This document shows, in pieces, positions 34,173 through 43,293 of a stretch of DNA of 64,000 nt (its first letter is position 1; each line of letters starts with the position of its first letter). Position numbers and translations under genes: made by a program. A model generated the notes under the pieces. That model did no database searches. It was not told where the DNA came from and saw nothing but the letters and a program-made list of their open reading frames with translations. This DNA comes from CAJXVA01 sp963761755 (GTDB lineage Bacteria > Myxococcota_A > Polyangia > Nannocystales > Nannocystaceae): positions 62,001 through 126,000 of the forward strand of contig CAVXIC010000011.1 in NCBI GenBank assembly GCA_963761755.1. The letters run 5' to 3'.

Positions 34173-35242
34173 TGCCGGGCCACGAGAACAAACCACCGGA
34201 AGACGACCTCGTTCTTCTCCCCCCTCCGTTTGGGACCACCGAGACCACCGGCGAGCACTTGCTGCCGACGGCGACCTCGATGGACGAACTGTTCCGGCTC
34301 GATGGGGACCCGCTCGAGGAGGACGACTCGTGGCCCATCGACGTCTCCCAGGAGCCGGCGCCCGTGTCTGCGCCGTCCCCTCTGCCGACCGAAGGTCACG
34401 TCGAAGAGCCGACCCTTCCGGCGGGCTATCTCGACGCCCGCGACCGTGACGGTGAGGTGGAGCTGGCGGAGGAGGAGCCCTTCGTCGTCCCGTCGAGCAG
34501 CAACCGAATGCTCTGGATCGGCCTCGTCGTGTTTCTCATCGGGGGCGGCCTCGCCTGGGTCTTCGTTGGAGGGTCCGACCTCGATGAGCCCTCGACCACC
34601 GGGTCAGGCGACGCTGCGGCGATGGCAGATTCCTCGGCGTCCCCCAACCTCGAAGGTCGCGTCGACGGTCCCCCGTCGACGGCCGATGGGAAGTTCGGCG
34701 GCGCCCGCGAGTCTTCGGTCGCTCCAACGGCGCTCGCGGACCTTCGCGCGATGAGCTTCCAAGAGAGGCACGCGCTTCTGGCCAAGTCCGACGGCGACGT
34801 GCCCGTGGAACTCCACATCGGACTCGACCTCGTGCAGGCCCAACAGTCGGAGAATCCCTGCCGTACCTTTGCCGACGCGCTGAGCACCATCGAGTCTGCC
34901 GAGGACCAAGCGCCCTTCGCCTGGGCACTCGACGACGCCGTGGAGCCGACGAGTGAAGATGCGGCCTGTGACGGCCTCGGTGCACGGCTCGCCACGTTGC
35001 GGGGTCGATCCGCCGAGCCAGACCCTTCCGCCGCCTCGGATCGACGCAGCAGGCGCAGCAAGAGGAAGCCTCGTGCTGCCAGGGAAGCCTCACCGGTGGC
35101 GCAGCCGGAGCCAGCAGAGCCGGAGCCGGCGCCCGAGCCCAAGCCCGAGCCCAAGCCCGAGCCCGAGCCCGAGCCCAAGCCCAAGACCAACAGCATTGCG
35201 ACGAAGCTGGACGACGGTGAACTCCGAGGTTTCGGAGAGTGA
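34172..35242 (+). CDS. Single-pass TonB-like membrane protein with two-Cys module and ATKLDD..LRGF terminus
   Basis: 356 aa. Residues 1-112 are acidic, disordered and cytoplasmic; one membrane helix at about 113-133 (MLWIGLVVFLIGGGLAWVFV). A periplasmic helical module (about 187-285) has C230 in ENPCRTFADAL and C266 in AACDGL. A basic stretch and a long Pro-Glu-Lys linker follow, reaching NSIATKLDDGELRGFGE at the very end. The module and terminus are homologous to those of the pseudokinase at 37647. The PE/PK linker is of the kind that spans the periplasm in TonB. It is coupled to the next gene by overlap. Function unknown. Confidence 0.7.
   Translation: MPGHENKPPEDDLVLLPPPFGTTETTGEHLLPTATSMDELFRLDGDPLEEDDSWPIDVSQEPAPVSAPSPLPTEGHVEEPTLPAGYLDARDRDGEVELAEEEPFVVPSSSNRMLWIGLVVFLIGGGLAWVFVGGSDLDEPSTTGSGDAAAMADSSASPNLEGRVDGPPSTADGKFGGARESSVAPTALADLRAMSFQERHALLAKSDGDVPVELHIGLDLVQAQQSENPCRTFADALSTIESAEDQAPFAWALDDAVEPTSEDAACDGLGARLATLRGRSAEPDPSAASDRRSRRSKRKPRAAREASPVAQPEPAEPEPAPEPKPEPKPEPEPEPKPKTNSIATKLDDGELRGFGE
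35104..35187 (+). repeat. Pro-Glu/Pro-Lys repeat coding region
   Basis: Runs of GAGCCC/AAGCCC codon pairs (12-bp period in places) encode the PEPKPEP linker of the TonB-like protein. It is an in-frame low-complexity repeat prone to length change. Confidence 0.8.
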
Positions 35243-35244
35243 AG

Positions 35245-36114
35245 ATGCCAACCCATCCCATGACGAATCTCATCTCCCTGGCAGTCGTGACCGCCTTGGC
35301 CCTCGCGCCGAGCCTCGCGTATGCGGAGCCTCCCCCCGAGCCCAAGTCCAACCCGAGCACGGAGGACCTCGACCGCGCGAAGGAACTCTTCGAGAACGGG
35401 AAGTCTCTGTTCAGCGAGGGGAGCTACGACGCCGCGATCGCTGCCTTCAAGCGAGCGTACGCCAACTCGGGCGACCCGGTGCTGCTGTACAACATCGCGC
35501 TCGCCTACGATCGTGCCGACGACTTCGACGGCGCGCTCGAGTACCTCGAATACTACCGAGCCTTCGCACCCGAGTCTGAACGAGCCCAACTCGCGGAGAA
35601 GGAAGAGAGCTTGAGAAAGCGCCAGCTTCGCTCGCAGACGAGCGAGGACGGTGGCGTCGCGGCGGGGTCCGAGGAGTCGTCGGGCGGCGAGGAGTCATCG
35701 GGCGGCTCCGAAGGCGCGTCACCCCGGGACACGTCCGCGATCGACGATGATCGCTCCGCGAAGCCCAGTGAGAACAAGAGGAAGATCTTCACCGTGCCGG
35801 TCTGGGTTCTCACCGGCGTCGCCATCGCAGGCGTCGGCGTCGGCGCGGGCCTCGGCGTGACGGCGCTCAATCGGCGCTCGGACGCGGACCAGGCGTGTGA
35901 CGCCAATGGGCTGTGTACGGCCAGCGGAAAGTCGGACGCGGAGGCAGCGCGCAACCTGGCGATCGGTGCGGACGTTGCGTTCGGCGTCGGCGCAGCGGCA
36001 GGGGTCGTCGCCATCGCCCTCATCGTGAACAACGCGGTGAAGCGCAAGAAGTCGAGCCGCAACACTGCGTTGGTACCCACGCGCGGCGGAGCCAGCCTCG
36101 CAGTTCGTTTCTGA
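35245..36114 (+). CDS. Secreted/membrane TPR protein
   Basis: 289 aa from the ATG at 35245, with GGAG 7 nt upstream; an in-frame GTG at 35239 overlaps the previous stop. Signal peptide TNLISLAVVTALALAPSLAYA. Residues about 40-125 form two to three TPR helices (ELFENGKSLFSEGSYDAAIA, DPVLLYNIALAYDRADDFD). A Ser/Gly/Glu linker leads to two hydrophobic helices (about 187-211 and 237-257). The pattern is common in myxobacterial kinase neighbourhoods. Probably a periplasmic scaffold for the signalling proteins on either side. Confidence 0.75.
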   Translation: MPTHPMTNLISLAVVTALALAPSLAYAEPPPEPKSNPSTEDLDRAKELFENGKSLFSEGSYDAAIAAFKRAYANSGDPVLLYNIALAYDRADDFDGALEYLEYYRAFAPESERAQLAEKEESLRKRQLRSQTSEDGGVAAGSEESSGGEESSGGSEGASPRDTSAIDDDRSAKPSENKRKIFTVPVWVLTGVAIAGVGVGAGLGVTALNRRSDADQACDANGLCTASGKSDAEAARNLAIGADVAFGVGAAAGVVAIALIVNNAVKRKKSSRNTALVPTRGGASLAVRF

Positions 36115-36130
36115 TTCCAATCTCGCGACC

Positions 36131-37618
36131 ATGTCACCCTTCAAAGCTCTCTCAGTCCTCTTTGGCCTCCCTCTGCTGTGCGGGGGGTGTTCGCTCGTCG
36201 TCGAGCAGTCCGAGCCGTGCTCGGCTGACAACGACTGCGTCTCGACCTTCGGCTTCGGCTCGGTCTGCCAATCGGACGGATTCTGCTCGGATGCCCCCGA
36301 GGTTCCGACTCGGTGCGCTCGAACGTTCCCCGAAGATCTCTTCGACCAGCCGGCCGAGTACGCCGACTACATCCTGCTCGGCTCGCTGTTCTCGTACACG
36401 GCGCACAACGACACGCTTCAAGCGTCCGAGCTCGCCGTTCGCCAGGTCAACCAGAACGGAGGCCTCGAGGGGCGTCGCTTCGCGATGATTCATTGCGACT
36501 ACGAAGCCGAGCAGGGAGACAACCTCACGGACATCGAGGCCGTCGAACTGTTGGCGCCCTACCTCGCCGAGACCCTCGGCGTCCCTGCGATCGTCGGTCC
36601 CCGCGGCTCTTCGAGGACCGAGTCGACCTTCAACGCGGTGCGTGACCTCGACACGGTCGTCATCTCTCCGTCCGCGACATCCCCGGCGCTCACGGCCCTC
36701 GACGGAGGCAGTGGCTCCGACGCGAGCCCAGGACTCCTGTGGAGAACGGCGCCTCCGGACTCGCTGCAAAGCCGGGTCATCGCGGCGACGATGCTCGAGA
36801 GCGGGGTTCAGAACGTCGCCGTCATCTTCCAGCAAGGCGCCTACGGCGACGCGCTCACCACGCTCTTCCGCGCCGACTTCGTGGACGGTGGTGGGGGCAG
36901 AATCGACTCTTACCCCTTCGAGTCGGGGAGCGACTTCTCCACCAGCGTTGCGACGGTCGCGGAGGCGATCGGACAGGGGCAGGTCGACGAGGTCCTGTTC
37001 ATCTCGTCCGACCAGACCGACTACGTCGCGTTCCTGCGTTCGGCGACGGCGACCGATGCGTTGCGGACCCAGTACGTGGACAATCTGGGCGATGTCGATC
37101 GGGGGCTCTTCTTTGCAGACGCTGCATACTCCGCGGACATGCTCACCGAGACGGTCGCGAACTCGGCAGCGCTCTTCCCGAAGATTCGAGGTTCCCGTCC
37201 GGCCCCGGCCGAGGGCGCGTTGTTCGACTCGTTTGCGGCTGCCTACGTCTCGACCTACGTCGAAGACTCCACCGGTTCCGCGTACACGCCTCACTCCTAC
37301 GACGCCGCCTGGCTCGTCATCTACGGGGTTGCTTGGGCGACGTTCAACGAAGATGCCATCGATGGCACCTCGGTGGCGCGCGGTCTTCGGCGGGTGTCGA
37401 GCGGCAACTCCGTCGACATCACGCCCTCCACGTGGAGCACGGTCGTCAACGAGTTCCGCTCCGGGAACGACATCAACGTCCGCGGAGCTTCGGGCAAGCT
37501 CGACTACGACCCGCTGTCCGAAGAGACGAGCGCGCCGATCGAGACCTGGGCGGTCGTCGCCGACGCCGACGCACAGAGCGGCTACGATTTCGTCCGCGTC
37601 TCGCTGACGGAGCCGTAG
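36131..37618 (+). CDS. Periplasmic-binding-fold lipoprotein (Leu/Ile/Val receptor family)
   Basis: 495 aa. Lipobox LCGGC followed by a Cys-rich knot (CSADNDC to CQSDGFCSD) and then a type I periplasmic-binding fold: ILLGSLFSYTAHNDTLQASE, LAVRQVNQNGGLEGR, AIVGPRGSSRTES, VVISPSATSPALTAL and a C-terminal SYDAAWLVIYG. It resembles branched-chain amino-acid binding proteins, but no ABC permease or ATPase is nearby. It is more likely a ligand sensor working with the pseudokinase and TonB-like protein of this cluster than a transporter part. Confidence 0.82.
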   Translation: MSPFKALSVLFGLPLLCGGCSLVVEQSEPCSADNDCVSTFGFGSVCQSDGFCSDAPEVPTRCARTFPEDLFDQPAEYADYILLGSLFSYTAHNDTLQASELAVRQVNQNGGLEGRRFAMIHCDYEAEQGDNLTDIEAVELLAPYLAETLGVPAIVGPRGSSRTESTFNAVRDLDTVVISPSATSPALTALDGGSGSDASPGLLWRTAPPDSLQSRVIAATMLESGVQNVAVIFQQGAYGDALTTLFRADFVDGGGGRIDSYPFESGSDFSTSVATVAEAIGQGQVDEVLFISSDQTDYVAFLRSATATDALRTQYVDNLGDVDRGLFFADAAYSADMLTETVANSAALFPKIRGSRPAPAEGALFDSFAAAYVSTYVEDSTGSAYTPHSYDAAWLVIYGVAWATFNEDAIDGTSVARGLRRVSSGNSVDITPSTWSTVVNEFRSGNDINVRGASGKLDYDPLSEETSAPIETWAVVADADAQSGYDFVRVSLTEP

Positions 37619-37646
37619 GCGGCCGATCTCTCGGGCGGAGAGCCTG

Positions 37647-39296
37647 CTAGAAGCCGCGAAGATCGTCGTCGAGCTTCGTGGCGACCGAGCCCGTGTCCCT
37701 GCGTGCGGGCCGGGGCTTCTCCGCGACCGGCGGAGCGGTCTTGCGCGGCAACTCGGGGGGCCGCGCCGGCCGGGCGCTGCTCGCTCGCCGCTTCCGACGA
37801 GGCGTCGCGTCGGACGCCGATTCTTCGACCCGCATGAGGTCCGCGAAGGCCTCGGACAGGCCGCCGCACGAGTCGTCGGGGGGAATGCCCGCGTGTGATC
37901 CCGCCGCGGGCACCGGAACGACGACGCGGTCGAGCAGGTCCCGTTCGACCTCGGTGGACGCCGGCTCGTCGAGCGACGCGAGCGCAGCCGCAAAGGTCGC
38001 GCATGGACGGTCGGTGTCCCCGGCCTGCCAGAGGTCGAGCATGGCGTTCCACCGCTGGTTGACCTTCTCGTAGACCCCCTCGCGACTCGCGAGCTCCTGC
38101 AGGAGCCGGTGCCGGTCGCGGTAGGGAAGGATCGCGCCGAGGTCTTGTCGGTTGACCTGCGACAACCACACGATGGGGTTGCCCTCGAGCGCTGGCGCTT
38201 CCGCCTCGCGCGGCTGAAGCGGCGCAGGGGGTTCGTCACTCGGCGACCTCGGCGCTGCCGCTGCCCCGACGGCCGCGACGGCTTCGGTCTTTGCGTCGGT
38301 CTTCGAAGGCGAGGCCGTCACCACGAATGCGACCACACCCGCGGCGAGCAGGCCCGTCATGGCGAGCACAATGCCGATGCCTCGGGATCGGCGAGACTCC
38401 GGGAACTCGACCGCCGCCGGGAGCGTGTCGGGCCTCCGCGTACCGATGCCCAGCTTGACCTGCGTGGGCTCGGGCTCGGGCGTGACGCTCTCTTCGAGCA
38501 GCCCAAACACGCCACTGGAGAGCTGGTTGGAGCCCGCAGGTGGCAGCCATCCGAGGTCGAAAGGGCGCGAGGATGCGTCGATGAACGCCGCAAATCCGGC
38601 GTAGGCTTCGGATGCCGTGGGTCGGGAGCGCGGGTCCTCGTGGACGAGCAGCTTGATCAGCGCCGCAAGATCCATGGGCAGGTCAGGCGCTGCCAGCGAC
38701 GACAGCACCAGCCCCGTCGAGTACACGTCGGCGGCGAACGAAGACGGTTGGCCGGCTCGAACCTCGGGTGCCAGCCACTCCTTGGGGCCCGATGCAGGTG
38801 GACGCTGGCTCGAGCTTTCGAACCTCGCCATCGAGTAGTCGACGATCTGCAGCCGTGGTCGAGCCTGCAAGCTGCCGAGCGTGACGCCAGCGGGCGCGAC
38901 GTAGCCCAAGACGACCCCCTGCGCGTGCAGGTGCGCGAGGCCATCGAGCAGCTGCAGTCCGACCTCGGAGAGCTCTCGGGCTGGCATCCCCTCCCCGACC
39001 AGCGCTTCCAACGAACCGGCCTCGTGGGCCAAGGTCACCAGATAGAGGGTGCCGTCGACCTGTTGGCCCGTCGCGAGGGTGCTGAGGCAGTTCTCGTTGT
39101 CGACGCGGCTGAGAATGCTCGCTATCGCGCTGAACTGCTGCCGAACACCCTTGGGCGCGTGTGGGCCCACCGTGCGAACGTTGATCGGTGCGCGATCGGA
39201 GAGTCGCTCGCCCGCGTAGAGAACCTCGTGCCCGTGACGAGCGGACTCGTCCTGAACGACGTACTGGGCTTCGATGATCATGCCGGATGCAACCAT
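37647..39296 (-). CDS. Transmembrane pseudokinase with two-Cys periplasmic module
   Basis: 549 aa from the ATG at 39296, with AGGGGG upstream. Residues about 10-240 keep the kinase fold (VGLQLLDGLAHLHAQGV, LAPEVRAGQPSSFAADVYST, DPRSRPTA). However, the HRDLKPEN loop reads LGYVAPAG (H, R, D, K and N all replaced, Y132 for the catalytic Asp), DFG reads DYS, and the VAIK lysine is R41. Phosphotransfer is therefore very unlikely. A membrane helix at about 306-327 leads to a periplasmic module with C432 and C477, a basic/proline linker and the end GSVATKLDDDLRGF. It is convergent with the binding-protein gene. Confidence 0.85.
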   Translation of the reverse strand: MVASGMIIEAQYVVQDESARHGHEVLYAGERLSDRAPINVRTVGPHAPKGVRQQFSAIASILSRVDNENCLSTLATGQQVDGTLYLVTLAHEAGSLEALVGEGMPARELSEVGLQLLDGLAHLHAQGVVLGYVAPAGVTLGSLQARPRLQIVDYSMARFESSSQRPPASGPKEWLAPEVRAGQPSSFAADVYSTGLVLSSLAAPDLPMDLAALIKLLVHEDPRSRPTASEAYAGFAAFIDASSRPFDLGWLPPAGSNQLSSGVFGLLEESVTPEPEPTQVKLGIGTRRPDTLPAAVEFPESRRSRGIGIVLAMTGLLAAGVVAFVVTASPSKTDAKTEAVAAVGAAAAPRSPSDEPPAPLQPREAEAPALEGNPIVWLSQVNRQDLGAILPYRDRHRLLQELASREGVYEKVNQRWNAMLDLWQAGDTDRPCATFAAALASLDEPASTEVERDLLDRVVVPVPAAGSHAGIPPDDSCGGLSEAFADLMRVEESASDATPRRKRRASSARPARPPELPRKTAPPVAEKPRPARRDTGSVATKLDDDLRGF

Positions 39297-39495
39297 GTGA
39301 ACTTCCCCCTGCTTGGCCCCTCGACCGCGCATGCTCTAGGGTGCTCGAGCATGATGCAGATCCTCGGACCTTTGTTCAGAGTAGCAGAACGAGGTTCTAA
39401 AGCGGGGCTCGGCGTTGAACGTGCCGTCGCGGCATCGTGGAATACCTTCGGATCCGAGACGGGGGACGCGCGCCACCCACGGGACCCATCGCCAC

Positions 39496-40347
39496 TCATG
39501 CCCAGATCTGAAGCTGGCGCACGAACTCGTCGGAGAGGGGATGCTGACGCCCGAGAAGATCGAAGATCGAGACCATCGCCTTTCGGGCCGCAGCGTCTCG
39601 ATGGCGGTTGTTCTTCTTGACGACGTCCAAGAAGACCTGGAGCGCCCGGGGCCACGCGCGCTCGATCGCGAGCGCACACCCGAGCGCATACTGTAGGTCG
39701 AGGTCGTCTGGGGCGGCGCTGGCCTTGCGCTCGATCTCGGCGGTCGTTCCATGCTCGTCTCGCATGTCCCAAAAGGCCAGCGCTCGCACGAGCGCCTCGG
39801 CCTTGCCAAAGAGCGGTGCGCCGCTGCCGATCGCGTCGGTGTGATGTTCGACGAGCGTCCGCTCGCCGTTGTCGAAGGCGATGTTGGCGAGCATCCAGTG
39901 TGCCGTCGCGTGATCGGGGCGTTCTTCCAGGGCCTCGCGCAGACGATCCCGTGCCGCAGCTGGATCACTGGCGAGGAGTTCCTCTGCAGCTGCGACGAGC
40001 GCGTCCGCGGCATTGGGGAGGTGCGTGTCGAGGAAGCGGCGGACTTCGGATCCCGAAAGAGCGCCCATGAACTCGCCGGCGACTCGACCATCGACGAACA
40101 GCTTCACGGCAGGAATGCTCCGCACCGAGAACCGCTGACCCAGCGCCGGATGATCTTCGGTGTTGGCTTTGGCGAGCACGAATGCGCCGTCCATCTGGGT
40201 CGCGATCTCCTCCAGCACCGGCGTGAGCATTCGACATGGCCCGCACCACGGCGCCCAGAAGTCGACGAGCACCGGGGTCTCGTAGGAGCGCTCGATCACG
40301 TCTGCATCGAAGGATTCGGACGCGAGTTCGATGATTTCGGCGGGCAC
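39496..40347 (-). CDS. Thioredoxin-TPR co-chaperone, YbbN/CnoX-like
   Basis: 283 aa, GTG start. An N-terminal thioredoxin domain has an intact active site WCGPC near 34-38 and cis-Pro in IPAVKLF; a helical TPR-like region (about 120-283) contains ATAHWMLANIAFDNGERT and LDLQYALGCALAIERAWPRAL. This two-part build is that of YbbN/CnoX, which hands oxidised client proteins to GroEL. The intact CxxC is as in many bacterial homologues, unlike the SxxC of E. coli. A -10 box sits 6 nt before the start. Confidence 0.87.
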   Translation of the reverse strand: MPAEIIELASESFDADVIERSYETPVLVDFWAPWCGPCRMLTPVLEEIATQMDGAFVLAKANTEDHPALGQRFSVRSIPAVKLFVDGRVAGEFMGALSGSEVRRFLDTHLPNAADALVAAAEELLASDPAAARDRLREALEERPDHATAHWMLANIAFDNGERTLVEHHTDAIGSGAPLFGKAEALVRALAFWDMRDEHGTTAEIERKASAAPDDLDLQYALGCALAIERAWPRALQVFLDVVKKNNRHRDAAARKAMVSIFDLLGRQHPLSDEFVRQLQIWA

Positions 40348-40353
40348 CGCGGA

Positions 40354-40359
40354 ACCCTA
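40354..40359 (-). promoter_or_regulatory. Putative -10 box (TAGGGT) for a leaderless transcript
   Basis: TAGGGT on the minus strand ends exactly 6 nt before the GTG at 40347. Confidence 0.4.
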
Positions 40360-40412
40360 ATCACGACTGAACCCGCGCCAAGGTCCGGAAATCCGATACT
40401 GTCCGCGATGTC

Positions 40413-41459
40413 GTGAGCAATCCCGACCTACGCGCGCTCGGCTGGGACGAGGCCCGGGCGGACTGGCTGGCCCAGTCCGATCTCGGCGACGTCCACGTCG
40501 GACGCGTCGCCAGACTCGAGACCGGTGTCGTCACGCTTTGGGGCGCTGGGGCTCCGGTGCTCGCCCAGCTTCCCACCCGATTGAAGGCGCCCGATGATCG
40601 GCCCGCGGTCGGCGACTGGGTTGCGTTCGATCCGGATCCTCCGACGGCCAAGGTCGTCGAGCTCCTTCCGAGGCACACGATCTTCGAGCGCCGCGCGGCG
40701 GGCCGGCGAACCCAGCGACAGGTGGTGGCGGCCAACGTGGACGTCGTGTTCGTGGTCAGCGGTCTCGACGGGGACTTCAACCCCAGACGCATCGAGCGGT
40801 ATCTCGCCGCCGTGGCGCACAGCGGGGCGCGAGCGGTCGTGCTCTTGACCAAGGCGGGCGCGCTGTCCGAGGCCGAGCGGGCGTCGGTGCGTGCCGAGGC
40901 TGGTGCCGTGGCGGGCAACGCGACGGTGCATCTGATCGACGTGGTCGATGGAATCAACGCCGACGTCGCGGCCGAGTATCTCTGGGCTGGCTCGACGGCG
41001 GCGCTGGTCGGCTCGTCCGGGGTGGGGAAGTCGACCCTCCTCAACCATTGGGCCGGCGAGCAGCGACAGGAGGTCCGCGAAGTCAGAGCGCGTGATGGTC
41101 GCGGACAGCACACCACCACCCACCGGGAGCTGTTCTTTCTCGACGGCGGCGCGCTGGTCATCGACACGCCGGGGATGCGTGAACTTGCGCTGTGGGCGGA
41201 TGCGTCGGCGGTGCGAGGCGCGTTTCCGGACATCGAGGCGCTCGCCGGGCGCTGCAGGTTCAACGACTGCGGTCACGGATCCGAGCCCGACTGTGCGGTG
41301 AACGAAGCGCTGCGCTCCGGAACGCTCGACGCGGCGCGGTTCGAGAGCTTCAAAGCGCTGCGCGACGAGGTCGACGCAACGTCGGAGGAGGTGCGCGCCC
41401 AACGGAGGCGGTCTGCCGCTGGCGGCCGTCGCTCCGGCTCGCGGTCGGACCGACGCTGA
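40413..41459 (+). CDS. rsgA: Ribosome small-subunit-dependent GTPase A
   Basis: 348 aa, GTG start. An OB-fold N-terminus (GRVARLETGVVTLWG) is followed by a circularly permuted GTPase: the G4 equivalent LLTKAG (about 144-149) precedes the P-loop GSSGVGKS (200-207), then DTPGM. The C-terminal zinc knuckle is CRFNDCGHGSEPDC. It assists late 30S assembly. The last 30 residues are Arg/Ser-rich. A -10-like TACTGT (40397-40402) ends 10 nt before the start, divergent from the ybbN-like gene. Confidence 0.93.
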   Translation: MSNPDLRALGWDEARADWLAQSDLGDVHVGRVARLETGVVTLWGAGAPVLAQLPTRLKAPDDRPAVGDWVAFDPDPPTAKVVELLPRHTIFERRAAGRRTQRQVVAANVDVVFVVSGLDGDFNPRRIERYLAAVAHSGARAVVLLTKAGALSEAERASVRAEAGAVAGNATVHLIDVVDGINADVAAEYLWAGSTAALVGSSGVGKSTLLNHWAGEQRQEVREVRARDGRGQHTTTHRELFFLDGGALVIDTPGMRELALWADASAVRGAFPDIEALAGRCRFNDCGHGSEPDCAVNEALRSGTLDAARFESFKALRDEVDATSEEVRAQRRRSAAGGRRSGSRSDRR

Positions 41460-41522
41460 CCGGACGAAGAAACCTCGGCGAGTCTCCGAAGGATCTTCGA
41501 TCCTGTGGCATAGAAGATATGC

Positions 41523-43283
41523 ATGGGGGTTTGTGGGGGACGTCGGTCGGACTCGATGTGGTTGCACGTCGTATGCGGGCTCTCGGTTGGATGGTCGACC
41601 GGCTGCTCGGATGGCCCCGAAGGGGGTGGCGAGACGGATACCAGCGCCGACGCCTCGGGCTCGACCATGCCCGACACGGCCGACACAGGGGAGAGCACCG
41701 GCTCGTCCACCGGTGGCGCCACGAGCAGTGGAGACAGCTCTGGATCGACGGGCGACCCTCCGCCAGTCGAGTTCGTCCCGCCGCCGGGCGGGGTTCGCCG
41801 GCTGCTCGCGCCTCAGTACGTGCGCAGCGTTCGACTGCTCTTGGGTGATGCCGCCGCCGAAGCGGCTCGGCCCCCCGAAGATCCGATCATCGGCAACTAC
41901 GACGCAATGGGCACGCTGTCGTCGGCCCCCGCGCCTGCCGATGTCGAACGCTACGAAGGCTCGTCTTCCGACATCGCCGAAGCCGCGGTCGGGGACCTGA
42001 GCACGCTCGGACAGACGGTGCCGTGCGTCCTCGATGGGCCCTTCGACGACACCTGCTACGAGTCGGTCGCGCGAGACTTCGGCCGACTCGCATGGCGTCG
42101 ACCGCTCGACGACGTCGAGGTCACCCGTCTCATGGAGGTCGCCGCGATAGCGCGGGAATGGGGCGAGGGAGAGTTCTCGATCGGGGTGCAGTACATGCTC
42201 ACCGCGGTCCTGCAGTCGCCCTACTTCCTGTACATCGTCGAGGTCGGTGAGCCCGCGGAGGGTGACTACCTCGAGCTCGACGGCTACGAACTCGCCACGC
42301 GCCTGTCCTTCTTCCTCGCCGGCAGGACGCCCGATGCCGACGCGCTGGCGATGGCAGAGTCGGGCGAACTCGACACCGATGAAGGTGCGCGGACGCTGGC
42401 GTCGTCCCTGCTCGACGAGCCCGAAGCCCGTCGAGCGGTCCGCTCGTTCTACGGCGAGTACCTCACGGTTCGGAACTTGCCCAGCAAGAGCAAGGATCCT
42501 GATCTGTTCCCGGAGTTCGGTGAGGATCTTCGCGTCGCCATGCTCGAGGAGACCATGCGACTCGTCGACGACGTCGTCTTCGACGCCGACCAGAGCGTGC
42601 TCGACCTCTTCGACAGCGACACCACGTTCGTCAACGACGACCTGGCGGCGCTCTATGGGGTCGACGCTCCGGGGGGATGGGATCGCGTCACGCTCCCGGC
42701 CAACCAGCAACGGTCGGGCGTGCTTACGCATGCCGGCTGGCTCTCGATGATGAGCCACACCAACGTGAACTCGCCGACCCGCCGCGGGCTGTTCGTGATG
42801 GAGAAGCTGCTGTGCTTCGAGATCCCGCTGCCGCCGCCGCGCGTCAACCCCGAGCCCGTCCTCCCCCAGGAGGGGCAGACTCTTCGGGAGACGTTGAGCC
42901 AGCACATGACGGATCCGGGCTGCGCTGCATGTCACGCGCTCACCGATCCCATCGGGTTTGCGTTCGAGAACTACGACCCGACGGGGGCATACCGCACCCT
43001 CGACAACGATCAACCGATCGATGCTTCGGGTGAGGTCGCGGGTGTCGGCGCATTCGATGGCGCGACCGAGCTTGCGGCCATCGTGGCCACGGACCCGCGG
43101 CTCCCCGGATGCATGGTCGAGAACGTCTTCACGCAAGCGCTCGGCTTCGTGCCCGACGACGGTCAGGTCCCCGCCCTCGAGGAGGTGACGGAGAGCTTCG
43201 GCGCCGAAGGGCACCGCATGCAGCGAATGCTCGTCGAACTCACCACCAGCCCCATCTTCCGTCAGGTCGATCAAGCCAAGTAG
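41523..43283 (+). CDS. DUF1592/DUF1588/DUF1585 secreted cytochrome-type protein
   Basis: 586 aa from the ATG at 41523; an in-frame ATG at 41556 would give a shorter lipoprotein signal ending STGC. A Thr/Ser/Gly/Asp linker follows. Then come the ordered domains known from planctomycetes and myxobacteria: the DUF1587/1592 start (GVRRLLAPQYVRSVRLLLGD), DUF1592 (LDGYELATRLSFFLAGRTPD), DUF1588 (RSGVLTHAGWLSMMSHTNVNS) and DUF1585 with one heme c site CAACH followed by LTDPIGFAFENYDP. It always travels with a DUF1552 partner, here 10 bp downstream. Probably an envelope redox protein; substrate unknown. Confidence 0.87.
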   Translation: MGVCGGRRSDSMWLHVVCGLSVGWSTGCSDGPEGGGETDTSADASGSTMPDTADTGESTGSSTGGATSSGDSSGSTGDPPPVEFVPPPGGVRRLLAPQYVRSVRLLLGDAAAEAARPPEDPIIGNYDAMGTLSSAPAPADVERYEGSSSDIAEAAVGDLSTLGQTVPCVLDGPFDDTCYESVARDFGRLAWRRPLDDVEVTRLMEVAAIAREWGEGEFSIGVQYMLTAVLQSPYFLYIVEVGEPAEGDYLELDGYELATRLSFFLAGRTPDADALAMAESGELDTDEGARTLASSLLDEPEARRAVRSFYGEYLTVRNLPSKSKDPDLFPEFGEDLRVAMLEETMRLVDDVVFDADQSVLDLFDSDTTFVNDDLAALYGVDAPGGWDRVTLPANQQRSGVLTHAGWLSMMSHTNVNSPTRRGLFVMEKLLCFEIPLPPPRVNPEPVLPQEGQTLRETLSQHMTDPGCAACHALTDPIGFAFENYDPTGAYRTLDNDQPIDASGEVAGVGAFDGATELAAIVATDPRLPGCMVENVFTQALGFVPDDGQVPALEEVTESFGAEGHRMQRMLVELTTSPIFRQVDQAK

Positions 43284-43293
43284 GAGGCTCGCG

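Noticed and set aside
36131..37618. Amino-acid ABC importer
   Set aside because: Only the binding-protein fold is present. No permease or ATPase gene is in the window, so a transporter call is not supported.
39297..39495. Possible small gene in the 199-bp gap before the pseudokinase
   Set aside because: No ORF with a plausible ribosome site and no hairpin of note; it most likely holds only the pseudokinase promoter.
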